DNA of 64,000 bases from Clostridiales bacterium (GTDB lineage: Bacteria; Bacillota; Clostridia; Saccharofermentanales; Saccharofermentanaceae): NCBI GenBank assembly GCA_017958365.1, contig JAGDCV010000047.1:1-64000 (forward strand), read 5' to 3'. Within the stretch, counting starts at the first letter, position 1, and each line of letters opens with the position of its first letter. Of the stretch, positions 31,643 to 39,163 are shown piece after piece. The notes below the pieces were generated by a model. The model saw nothing but the letters and a program-made list of their open reading frames with translations. It had not been told where the DNA came from and did not search any database. The translations under genes and the position numbers were made by a program.

Positions 31643-31671
31643 TTGCGCGTAAAAAACAATCATGATACAAT
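31643..31671 (+). promoter_or_regulatory. Promoter of rpsT
   Basis: TTGCGC (31643-31648), an exact 17-base spacer, and TACAAT (31666-31671) preceded by TGA. The leader to the ATG at 31722 is about 44 bases and ends in CGGAGGG. Confidence 0.65.
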
Positions 31672-31721
31672 CTCTCGGTGCATAAAAAGAAATAAAACGA
31701 TAAAACGTCGGAGGGAATAAT

Positions 31722-31976
31722 ATGCCTAACATCAAGTCAGCTATCAAGCGCGTTGAAGTTACAAAGAAGAAGACAGCTGTTAACAAGATGCAGAGAAGCG
31801 AGATCAAGGCTGTAATCAGAAAGTCAAAGGCTGCTGTTGTTGCAGGCGAGGCTAACGAGGAGCTTCTTAAGAAGACTCAGAAGGCTGTTGATCAGGCTGC
31901 TGCAAAGGGACACATCAGCAAGCAGGCTGCTGCAAGAGCTAAGTCCAGAGTTGCTAAGGCTGCAAACGCTAAGTAA
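31722..31976 (+). CDS. rpsT: 30S ribosomal protein S20
   Basis: 84 residues, very rich in Lys and Ala. MPNIKSAIKRVEV and the AAKGHISKQAAARAKSR tail are typical of bS20, which binds 16S rRNA during assembly of the small subunit. CGGAGGG precedes the ATG. It has its own promoter and terminator, as is common for rpsT. Confidence 0.98.
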   Translation: MPNIKSAIKRVEVTKKKTAVNKMQRSEIKAVIRKSKAAVVAGEANEELLKKTQKAVDQAAAKGHISKQAAARAKSRVAKAANAK

Positions 31977-32005
31977 TTCAATTTAATCAGTTTTGATTCA
32001 TTAGA

Positions 32006-32028
32006 GGCTGCGTTATGCGCAGCCTTTT
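32006..32028 (+). terminator. Terminator after rpsT
   Basis: GGCTGCG (32006-32012), a TTATG loop, CGCAGCC (32018-32024), then TTTT. Confidence 0.9.
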
Positions 32029-32049
32029 ATTGTTTTATCAAAAATGTTG

Positions 32050-32055
32050 TATAGT
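32050..32055 (+). promoter_or_regulatory. -10 box TATAGT six bases before ATG 32062
   Basis: TATAGT, then atacgc, then ATG, with no ribosome binding site. A TTGTTT at 32030-32035 could be the -35 (14-base spacer, or 16 if TAGTAT is the -10). A leaderless start at 32062 is suggested. Confidence 0.4.
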
Positions 32056-32061
32056 ATACGC

Positions 32062-33702
32062 ATGGAAAAGAACGGATTGAAACAATTCTTATGGATAGGG
32101 AAGACAGAACTCATCTGCTGTCTGATCCTTTCATTCTTCAGGGCCGGGAGTGTTTACTTTTACAATATCAACGATCTTCCTTCGGGAGCGGGTGTCGCAT
32201 TCATGCCGGTACTCCACTTCATCCTGTCGATGGCGGTCCTGTACTCAGTCTTCATTGTTGGTAATCACCTGCTTCGTATGCCGTGCAAGAAACCCGCTTC
32301 GAAGATGTCTGACATCAAACTCTTTGTCCTGTCGTTTCTTGTCCTTCTTGTTTTATGGCTTCCGTATCTTATTATCAGTTATCCCGGAGCCATGAGCTGG
32401 GACACGTGGATAATGTTTGATGAGTTTCTTTCAGATTCCATTTCCAATTACCAGTCGGTAACTTATACATATCTGTTTATATGGTTTTTCCGGTTATCCG
32501 TTTTGCTCGGCAATATTAATCTGAGCCTGTTCTTTTTGTCCTGCAGTCACTACATTCTTTATGCGGTCATCTTCGCATATTCTTTTGTTGTATTAAGGAA
32601 ACTCGGGGTTCCTTCCTGGTTTAAGGTGATGACGTGGCTTGTATATGCATTTAATCCTTTGATCACGGGTTACATCGGCGTAGCCATAAAGGATTGTGTG
32701 TACTCGGTGCTCCTGTTCGGATCCTTCCTTGTCATGGTTGAGATATACATGGCAAAGACAGGAAAGCTTCCCGTGAGAAAGTATGTGGCTCTTGCCGCGA
32801 TGATAATAGTGGCATGTCTTGTCCGTAAGAACGGCATATATGTTTATGCCGGAGTTATCCTTGCCATGTTCTTATGCTCCATGTCCAAGAAAGCGCAGAA
32901 GAATGAGATTAAGGCAAAGACAAGGGTCACCGTAAGCGCGGCACTTGTCATCTATCTTCTGATATACATGTCTATCCAGACCGTTGTAAGACCGGTTCCC
33001 GATAATACGACGGAGATGTACTCGCTGCCTTTCCAGCAGACGGCCCGTTATGTCCGCGATCATGGGGATGAACTGACCCCGGAGCAGATAGAGATAATAG
33101 ACAATGTTCTTGAGTATGATACGTTAGCGGAGCGCTACGATCCGATGATCAGCGATCCCGTAAAGGAGCGAAGCTACGGTTCCTTTGCCGTTACGGGACC
33201 TTACTTCAAACTGTGGTTCGAACAGTTCTTTAAGCATCCCGGTACCTACTTTGCAGCAACGGGAGAACAGAACTACTATCTGTTATCACCTGAGGCGGAA
33301 GTTACTGACATAACGTACTTTATCAATGCGCATGAGTTCTATCAGCATGCCACTTATTATCCCATCAATACTTACGAGAATCTGTTCTGTCCTCCTGACA
33401 GCGTTAAGGGTTTGCAGAATGCTTTGTTCAGGTACAACGTGACGGTTCAGTTCCTGCCGTTCGTTAATCTTCTTTGGAACGGTTCTTATGCTTTCTACTT
33501 CCTTGCCATCGTGACGGCATACTTCATAAGCAGAAAGAAAGACGTAAGCATACTTGCCGTGTTCTGGATGACGATACTGTTTGTGGTGATCGGCCCTGCG
33601 ATATACGGGCACCCGCGTTATCTGTTCCCGATAATCTACAGTTTACCGGTGCTTTTCGCATATCTGTATTATCTGTGCAGGGAAGACGAGGCTGCTACTT
33701 GA
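32062..33702 (+). CDS. DUF6020-like polytopic membrane protein
   Basis: About 546 residues with some 12 membrane helices. The loop motif YPGAMSWDTW after the third or fourth helix is shared by DUF6020 proteins, which resemble GT-C glycosyltransferases and often sit near surface-glycan genes; no activity is proven. A large extracytoplasmic segment (about residues 315-460) precedes the last helices. In-frame ATGs lie at 32044 and 32062; neither has a ribosome binding site, and a -10 box close to 32062 favours the latter. The end overlaps the convergent TmcAL gene by 8 bases. Confidence 0.7.
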   Translation: MEKNGLKQFLWIGKTELICCLILSFFRAGSVYFYNINDLPSGAGVAFMPVLHFILSMAVLYSVFIVGNHLLRMPCKKPASKMSDIKLFVLSFLVLLVLWLPYLIISYPGAMSWDTWIMFDEFLSDSISNYQSVTYTYLFIWFFRLSVLLGNINLSLFFLSCSHYILYAVIFAYSFVVLRKLGVPSWFKVMTWLVYAFNPLITGYIGVAIKDCVYSVLLFGSFLVMVEIYMAKTGKLPVRKYVALAAMIIVACLVRKNGIYVYAGVILAMFLCSMSKKAQKNEIKAKTRVTVSAALVIYLLIYMSIQTVVRPVPDNTTEMYSLPFQQTARYVRDHGDELTPEQIEIIDNVLEYDTLAERYDPMISDPVKERSYGSFAVTGPYFKLWFEQFFKHPGTYFAATGEQNYYLLSPEAEVTDITYFINAHEFYQHATYYPINTYENLFCPPDSVKGLQNALFRYNVTVQFLPFVNLLWNGSYAFYFLAIVTAYFISRKKDVSILAVFWMTILFVVIGPAIYGHPRYLFPIIYSLPVLFAYLYYLCREDEAAT

Positions 33703-34876
33703 CTTTGACCGGAGGCATCTTCCACTCGTACCCGGGTTCCATCTTCGCATACTTCGCATAGACGTCATTCGCGAGCAGATCGAGTTCAAACTGGTCCTTT
33801 AACCTCGGATTGGATGAGTAAAGCTCGAGTGCATCGGAGGCGTTGCTTAATATGGGAAGCTTAGCGCATTTTCCCATGATCTTAAGGCAGTACTTTCCTT
33901 CATTCGAGAATCCGAGGATGCGGATGTACTGGACGTGCTTCTCGTTAGTGACATAAGAAGCATCCTGTCCGACCATCAAAGATGCGACCGCCCTGTATAT
34001 CCTCGTCATCGTAAAGTGCTTCGTCTGAAGGTCCTTGCCGATGTTGTTTCTTATAAACCCGTCAAGACCGTCAGACATGTATGCATATGAAGAAAGATCC
34101 CCGGACCTTCTTACGAGCAAAGATGCATCATTCATGTACTCATCGATACAGGGAATGCAAAACTCTTTGTGTGACAGGGAAGAGAGCATTACCGACAAAG
34201 CCTTATCGGGCATCTTGTCCATGAGTGTATCTGCAACCTTTGATACGCTTCCCGTGCCGCAATCAGTCAAGGCGCCGCGTACTGCCGTTGCCGAGAAACC
34301 CTCCTTACGGGAGATCATGTGTATCTTAAAGTTAACTTTGTTGCTCCTGCACGCACGAAGATAGTCTAGAGCAAGTATCGAATTCGGCTGCCTCAGCGTA
34401 TCGCTTACAACATCCGGGGCGGCGTTGCCCTTGTAGTTTCTCATGATGGCTTCTGCCCTTGCCGAAGGGAATGACTTTCCTTCGGATAAAGCCTGTTTCA
34501 AGACTTCCTCATCGGGCTCTGTTTCCGAGAGTTCATTAAGAAGGGAAGGGTCCTTGCAGTCCACGCCGAAAGCAAGATCCGTCACGACTCCTGTCCTGTA
34601 AAGAAGTTCGACGGCACCGGAGGCAAATCTTTCTGAAGGGGCACAGGCGAAAGTAAACGGGATCTCGATCGCAACATCAACACCCGAGACAAGAGCCTCC
34701 TTCGCACGTACATGCTTGGGTGACACTGAAGGAAGCCCCCTCTGCGTGAACGGACCGCTCATTACGGTCATGACTACTGCACGCGGATCTCCCACAAGAC
34801 GCTTGGCTTCGTCGATGAGATACTGATGTCCTCCGTGAAAAGGATTGTATTCGGCGATTATTCCTATAACTCTCAC
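33695..34876 (-). CDS. tmcAL: tRNA(Met) cytidine acetate ligase
   Basis: 393 residues, normal for the YlbM/TmcAL family, which uses acetate and ATP to make N4-acetylcytidine at the wobble position of elongator tRNA-Met. The nucleotidyltransferase signature AEYNPFHGGH (residues 8-17) and MSGPFTQRG near residue 40 are diagnostic. The start is GTG (34876-34874) with a weak ribosome binding site. TATAAT lies about 35 bases upstream on the minus strand, back to back with a plus-strand promoter. Confidence 0.93.
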   Translation of the reverse strand: MRVIGIIAEYNPFHGGHQYLIDEAKRLVGDPRAVVMTVMSGPFTQRGLPSVSPKHVRAKEALVSGVDVAIEIPFTFACAPSERFASGAVELLYRTGVVTDLAFGVDCKDPSLLNELSETEPDEEVLKQALSEGKSFPSARAEAIMRNYKGNAAPDVVSDTLRQPNSILALDYLRACRSNKVNFKIHMISRKEGFSATAVRGALTDCGTGSVSKVADTLMDKMPDKALSVMLSSLSHKEFCIPCIDEYMNDASLLVRRSGDLSSYAYMSDGLDGFIRNNIGKDLQTKHFTMTRIYRAVASLMVGQDASYVTNEKHVQYIRILGFSNEGKYCLKIMGKCAKLPILSNASDALELYSSNPRLKDQFELDLLANDVYAKYAKMEPGYEWKMPPVKVK

Positions 34877-34898
34877 TTTAATAAAATGCTCTTTCGTT

Positions 34899-34917
34899 TA
34901 TAATCTTTATGATTATA
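34899..34917. promoter_or_regulatory. Back-to-back -10 boxes of a divergent gene pair
   Basis: TATAAT on the plus strand (34899-34904) serves the gene at 34941; TATAAT on the minus strand (34917-34912) serves tmcAL. The two promoters overlap, so only one polymerase may bind at a time. Confidence 0.5.
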
Positions 34918-34940
34918 TTCGAACGGGCGGCTTTCCTGCA

Positions 34941-36158
34941 ATGAAAAAGAATATCAAGTTGATCGCGATAATCGCTTCCGCAGCGCTTCTTCTGGGAGGC
35001 GGCTATCTTTTGTACCAGCAATTCTACGGCGGTGCTTCAAGCATATCCGTCATTGAGTTTCCTACCATAAGTTTTGATAACACGACTGTGGCTTCGGAGC
35101 AGGGTATCGTCGCTGACTATGTCTGGATGAGGACCAAGCAGCTCATGACGGGAAAAGATGATGATACCCTTATGATACCTTCCTCATATACGATCGCGGG
35201 AAGGCTTTCATATCAGGATGCCGAGTCGTCGGGTGAATATGACCTCTCGGATCAGTCTTTGCTTCTCATGATGTATGTCGTAAGCGGTGACAGGATCAAT
35301 TCTATGAGGCTTAAAGACCAGATCCTTTCCTATTACGACTTCGCGCAGGAGAGTAACGAGGATCTCTCGGCGTGGCTTGATGCTTATCTTTACTACACGG
35401 CCACGTTCGGTTCTACAGCTGATGTTACGAGGATTGGCGAATATACGTCATACCTTTTTGATGAAGAAGGAAACATGAGGACGGAAGAGTTAAGTGTCGC
35501 CGTTTACGATCAGGGCGGCTTCTTCTCGACGGATGATCTTGGTGACGGAAGCCTCTCGACACTCGAGCAGGGAACCGAGAGACAGGAAACGGAATATACG
35601 ACGGTTGAGGGCATTGAGATAGAGACCATAGATCTTCGTCTTATACGTAATCTTGAGACTAACGGTTTCCTTCCCGAAGGAAGCTTTGATAAGAATCTGG
35701 ACCTTGTCCTCGGTGCGGTCGTTTCCGACAGCATCCCTCTTTACGCATATGCTTATGTTGACGGCATCTATGTCTATTCCCACGATGTTGCTGCTGCGGT
35801 TGACATTACTTCATCCGTGGTTACCATGAGACACTTAAGCGAGGTGGGAATGCTCCCGGAAGCTTCTTTATCGTGGCTTCGTAACCAGATGCTTAATGCT
35901 GGTGCGTTAAGAAATGAGTACTACTATACCCAGGGTACTACCGACGGTGATGAGGCTTTGGAGATATATCCCGATATCATGCACATCGCTTTGAATGTGG
36001 ATGACATGGATCTTTACAGGAATGCGGCGATGCTCGAGGGCCTTCGAGTTGCGACTTATTCGAACAGTCCGGCTCTCTCGATGATATTCAGGCAGGAGGA
36101 TGGCAGGTTTGTATTCTACGCGCGCGAGAATCTTGATGTCTGCCTTGCCGTTACCTGA
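34941..36158 (+). CDS. Membrane-anchored extracytoplasmic protein, unknown function
   Basis: 405 residues. A signal anchor follows MKKN (residues about 5-22), so the body lies outside the cell. The body is acidic, with Asp/Tyr-rich helical stretches such as LDAYLYYTATFG and AGALRNEYYYTQG; the repeat of helical hairpins hints at an (alpha/alpha)6 barrel as in GH8-like glycosidases, but no catalytic motif is certain. The reading frame is open back to 34845, but that overlaps tmcAL and the promoter, so ATG 34941 is the better start. GGCGG about 10 bases upstream is a weak ribosome binding site. Confidence 0.6.
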   Translation: MKKNIKLIAIIASAALLLGGGYLLYQQFYGGASSISVIEFPTISFDNTTVASEQGIVADYVWMRTKQLMTGKDDDTLMIPSSYTIAGRLSYQDAESSGEYDLSDQSLLLMMYVVSGDRINSMRLKDQILSYYDFAQESNEDLSAWLDAYLYYTATFGSTADVTRIGEYTSYLFDEEGNMRTEELSVAVYDQGGFFSTDDLGDGSLSTLEQGTERQETEYTTVEGIEIETIDLRLIRNLETNGFLPEGSFDKNLDLVLGAVVSDSIPLYAYAYVDGIYVYSHDVAAAVDITSSVVTMRHLSEVGMLPEASLSWLRNQMLNAGALRNEYYYTQGTTDGDEALEIYPDIMHIALNVDDMDLYRNAAMLEGLRVATYSNSPALSMIFRQEDGRFVFYARENLDVCLAVT

Positions 36159-36208
36159 CCTTGGGTGTAAACTTTTAAGGTTGTAATACTAATAAGAACA
36201 GGAGATAT

Positions 36209-37216
36209 ATGGCAATGGCATTTATCGATGAAATCAAAGCTAAGGCTAAGGCTTCAAAGAAGACAATCGTGCTTCCCGAGTCCATGGACAAGAGGACATT
36301 CGAGGCAGCTGAGAAGATCCTTAAGGAGGGTATCGCTAATCTCATCATCATCGGAACACCCGAGGAGATCGAGAAGAACGGCGCAGGCTTCGACCTGACC
36401 GGTGCTACTATCGTAGATCCGTTTAACGATCCCAATAAGCAGAAGTACATCGATAAGTTCGTTGAGTTAAGAAGCGCCAAGGGTGTTACACCTGAGATCG
36501 CCAAGGAGACGATCGAGAAGGATTACATGTACTACGCATGTCTCATGTGCAAGTGCGGTGATGCTGACGGTGCCGTTTCAGGTGCTTGTCACTCCACAGG
36601 TAATACGATCCGTCCTGCTTTGCAGCTTCTTAAGATGAAGAAGGGCGTTTCTTCCGTATCCGGTTTCTTCCTCATGGAAGTTCCCGATTGTGATCTCGGA
36701 GAGAACGGTCTGTTCATCTTCGCTGACTGCGCAGTTAACGTTGACTTCGATTCTGACAAGCTTGCTGAGATCGCCAAGGTCTCTGCGGACTCTTTCGAGC
36801 AGTTTGTAGGTAAGCCTTCCAAGGTTGCAATGCTCTCATATTCCACAATGGGTTCCGCTAAGCACGATGACGTTACCAAGGTTTCCGAGGCGGTTAAGAT
36901 CGCTCACGAGAAGTGGCCTGAACTCGATGTTGACGGCGAGCTTCAGCTTGATGCGGCTTTGGTAGAGTCCGTAGGTGCTCTTAAGGCTCCCGGAAGCAAG
37001 GTTGCAGGTCATGCAAACACTTTGGTCTTCCCCTCACTTGAGGCAGGTAACATCGGTTACAAGCTCGTTCAGAGACTTGCCAAGGCAAATGCTTACGGTC
37101 CTATCCTTCAGGGTCTTGCAATGCCTGTTAACGATCTGTCCAGAGGCTGCTATGCTGACGACATCGTCGGAACTGTTGCAATGACTGCCGTTCAGGCACA
37201 GGCTTCCGAATCCTGA
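36209..37216 (+). CDS. pta: Phosphate acetyltransferase
   Basis: 335 residues, the size of short single-domain Pta. It converts acetyl-CoA and phosphate to acetyl phosphate. KTIVLPES near the N-terminus, SYSTMGSAKHDDV, DGELQLDAALV and NTLVFPSLEAGNIGYK are standard family stretches. AGGAG at 36200-36204 serves ATG 36209 or 36215. ackA follows 31 bases later, so the two form the acetate and ATP-yielding pair of fermentation. Confidence 0.96.
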   Translation: MAMAFIDEIKAKAKASKKTIVLPESMDKRTFEAAEKILKEGIANLIIIGTPEEIEKNGAGFDLTGATIVDPFNDPNKQKYIDKFVELRSAKGVTPEIAKETIEKDYMYYACLMCKCGDADGAVSGACHSTGNTIRPALQLLKMKKGVSSVSGFFLMEVPDCDLGENGLFIFADCAVNVDFDSDKLAEIAKVSADSFEQFVGKPSKVAMLSYSTMGSAKHDDVTKVSEAVKIAHEKWPELDVDGELQLDAALVESVGALKAPGSKVAGHANTLVFPSLEAGNIGYKLVQRLAKANAYGPILQGLAMPVNDLSRGCYADDIVGTVAMTAVQAQASES

Positions 37217-37247
37217 TCGCGATAATCAATTTAAGGAGACATATAAA

Positions 37248-38444
37248 ATGAAGATTTTGGTAATCAACTGCGGAAGTTCTTCTGCCAAGTTCCAGTTGTT
37301 CGACATCGATACGGGTGATGTCCTTGCTAAGGGTAATGCTGAGCGTATCGGTATCGACGGCAAGCTCACATATAAGCCCGCAGGTAAGGATGAGTTCGTA
37401 TCCACTGAGCCCATGCCTAACCACAAGGTTGCTGTTAAGATGATCCTCGATGCGCTTGTTGATAAGGATCACGGAGTTATCTCTGACGTATCAGAGATCG
37501 CTGCAGTAGGACACAGAGTCCTCCACGGCGGTAAGTACTACAGCGATTCCGTTATCGTTAACGACGACGTTAAGGCTGTTATCAAGAAGTGCTTCCCCCT
37601 GGGACCTTTGCACAATCCTGCTAACCTCATCGGTATCGAAGCTTGCGAGGACGCGCTTCCTGCAGGTACTCCCCAGGTTGCAGTATTCGATACGGCATTC
37701 CACATGACAATGCCTCAGAAGGCATACATGTATGCTCTTCCTTATGAGCTTTCCGAGAAGTATGATATCCGCCGTTATGGTTTCCACGGCACATCTCACC
37801 GCTATGTAAGCCACAGAGTTGCTGAGTTCTTAGGTAAGCCCTACGAGGATCTTAAGATCATCACATGCCACCTCGGAAACGGTTCTTCCTTCGCAGCGGT
37901 TAAGGACGGAAAGTGCCAGGATACATCCATGGGTCTTACACCTTTGGCAGGTATCTGCATGGGTACAAGAACAGGTGATATCGATCCTGCGATCGTTCCT
38001 TTCCTTATGCAAAGAGAAGGTCTCGAGCCTAAGGAGATCGATAATCTTCTTAACAAGAAGAGCGGCGTTCAGGGTGTCTCGGGAGTATCTTCCGACTTCA
38101 GAGATCTTGCAAAGGCAGAGGCTGAAGGCAACGAGAGGGCTCACCTCGCACTTGAGATGTTTGCTTACCAGGGCAAGAAGATCATCGGTTCCTATGCAGC
38201 TGCTCTGGGCGGCGTAGACGTTATCGTCTTCACGGCAGGTATCGGTGAGAACACCGACACAATGCGTGCTGCGATGTGTAAGGATCTCGAGTTCTTAGGC
38301 GTTGAGTTTGACGAGGAGAAGAACGCAGGATTGAGAGGAAAAGAGGCTATCATCAGTAAGCCCGGATCCAAGGTTACAGTCTGCGTAATCCCCACAAACG
38401 AAGAGCTTGCAATCGCTAAGGAAACTGAGGCTTTGGTCAAGTAA
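37248..38444 (+). CDS. ackA: Acetate kinase
   Basis: 398 residues, typical. It makes ATP and acetate from acetyl phosphate. The start VINCGSSSAKFQL, the GHRVLHGG and YGFHGTSHRY motifs, CHLGNGSS and the adenosine site FTAGIGEN are all present. AAGGAG precedes the ATG. A strong terminator ends the pta-ackA operon. Confidence 0.98.
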   Translation: MKILVINCGSSSAKFQLFDIDTGDVLAKGNAERIGIDGKLTYKPAGKDEFVSTEPMPNHKVAVKMILDALVDKDHGVISDVSEIAAVGHRVLHGGKYYSDSVIVNDDVKAVIKKCFPLGPLHNPANLIGIEACEDALPAGTPQVAVFDTAFHMTMPQKAYMYALPYELSEKYDIRRYGFHGTSHRYVSHRVAEFLGKPYEDLKIITCHLGNGSSFAAVKDGKCQDTSMGLTPLAGICMGTRTGDIDPAIVPFLMQREGLEPKEIDNLLNKKSGVQGVSGVSSDFRDLAKAEAEGNERAHLALEMFAYQGKKIIGSYAAALGGVDVIVFTAGIGENTDTMRAAMCKDLEFLGVEFDEEKNAGLRGKEAIISKPGSKVTVCVIPTNEELAIAKETEALVK

Positions 38445-38482
38445 CAAAAACCTATCACGGAATATAGATTTTGTGTATATAC

Positions 38483-38510
38483 TTCGGCGGTCAAAAACCG
38501 CCGATTTTTA
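38483..38510 (+). terminator. Terminator of the pta-ackA operon
   Basis: CGGCGGT (38485-38491), a short A-rich loop, ACCGCCG (38497-38503), then ATTTTTATT. The next promoter begins right after it. Confidence 0.92.
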
Positions 38511-38539
38511 TTGACTTGGCAATTACCTATGAATACAAT
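38511..38539 (+). promoter_or_regulatory. Promoter of the ECF S component gene
   Basis: TTGACT (38511-38516), an exact 17-base spacer and TACAAT (38534-38539). The leader of about 28 bases is too short for a riboswitch. Confidence 0.8.
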
Positions 38540-38573
38540 TCTGACATCATCAAAAACAAGGAGATTGCACATC

Positions 38574-39089
38574 ATGAGCAATAATTCTTCTAAGCTTAAA
38601 AAACTGGCATATGCGGGTGTTCTGGCAGCGTTTGTATTCATCGCTACACAGATACGCGTACCTACCGCCATCGGATATATCAACTTAGGTGACGGTGTCA
38701 TACTCATAAGTTCTTTTGTATTAGGTCCCATAGCCTTTTTCCCGGCGGCGATCGGTTCTGTGTTATCCGACATTCTTGCAGGCTATGGACAGTACGTCAT
38801 TCCCACATTCCTCATAAAGGGTACGATGGGATATGTTGCAGGAGTTATCCTTCGTAAGGCTTCGCCTTCGATCGTAAGAAAACTCATTACGGGTATCATT
38901 GCAGAGATCATCATGATCGCAGGTTACTTCGCCTTCGAATCCCTGCCTTTCATGTACGGTGTCGTGGCAGCTGCAGGATCACTTTTGTTTAATGCGATCC
39001 AGGGAGTGGCGGCCATAGTAATTTTCATTCCGGTATCACTTATTCCGGCACTTAATAAAGTAAGGGGATCTTTCGCCCAAAACGAATAA
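38574..39089 (+). CDS. ECF transporter S component (substrate-binding membrane subunit)
   Basis: 171 residues with five or six membrane helices. YAGVLAAFVFIATQIRVPT and GDGVILISSFVLGP, with a glycine-rich loop, match the ECF_trnsprt-like S component family (PF07155), which captures vitamins or similar small molecules for the shared EcfAA'T module. The substrate is not evident and no ECF module gene lies nearby. The frame is open from 38511, but AAGGAG at 38558-38563 and the promoter position define ATG 38574. Confidence 0.85.
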   Translation: MSNNSSKLKKLAYAGVLAAFVFIATQIRVPTAIGYINLGDGVILISSFVLGPIAFFPAAIGSVLSDILAGYGQYVIPTFLIKGTMGYVAGVILRKASPSIVRKLITGIIAEIIMIAGYFAFESLPFMYGVVAAAGSLLFNAIQGVAAIVIFIPVSLIPALNKVRGSFAQNE

Positions 39090-39118
39090 ATGTTCTTTTA
39101 TTGGGACCGTCTTTCTGT

Positions 39119-39124
39119 TATAAT
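39119..39124 (+). promoter_or_regulatory. -10 box upstream of pcrA
   Basis: TATAAT about 40 bases before the pcrA start. No good -35 box is seen at the right distance. Confidence 0.4.
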
Positions 39125-39163
39125 CTATTGAAAGTTTTTTGACCGGATTTAATGGAGAGAATT

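Noticed and set aside
34845-34940. Longer N-terminus for the exported protein (start at 34845)
   Set aside because: It would overlap tmcAL and its own promoter, and would place non-signal residues before a good signal anchor.
38540-38573. Riboswitch before the ECF S component gene
   Set aside because: The predicted leader is about 28 bases, too short, and shows no known aptamer.
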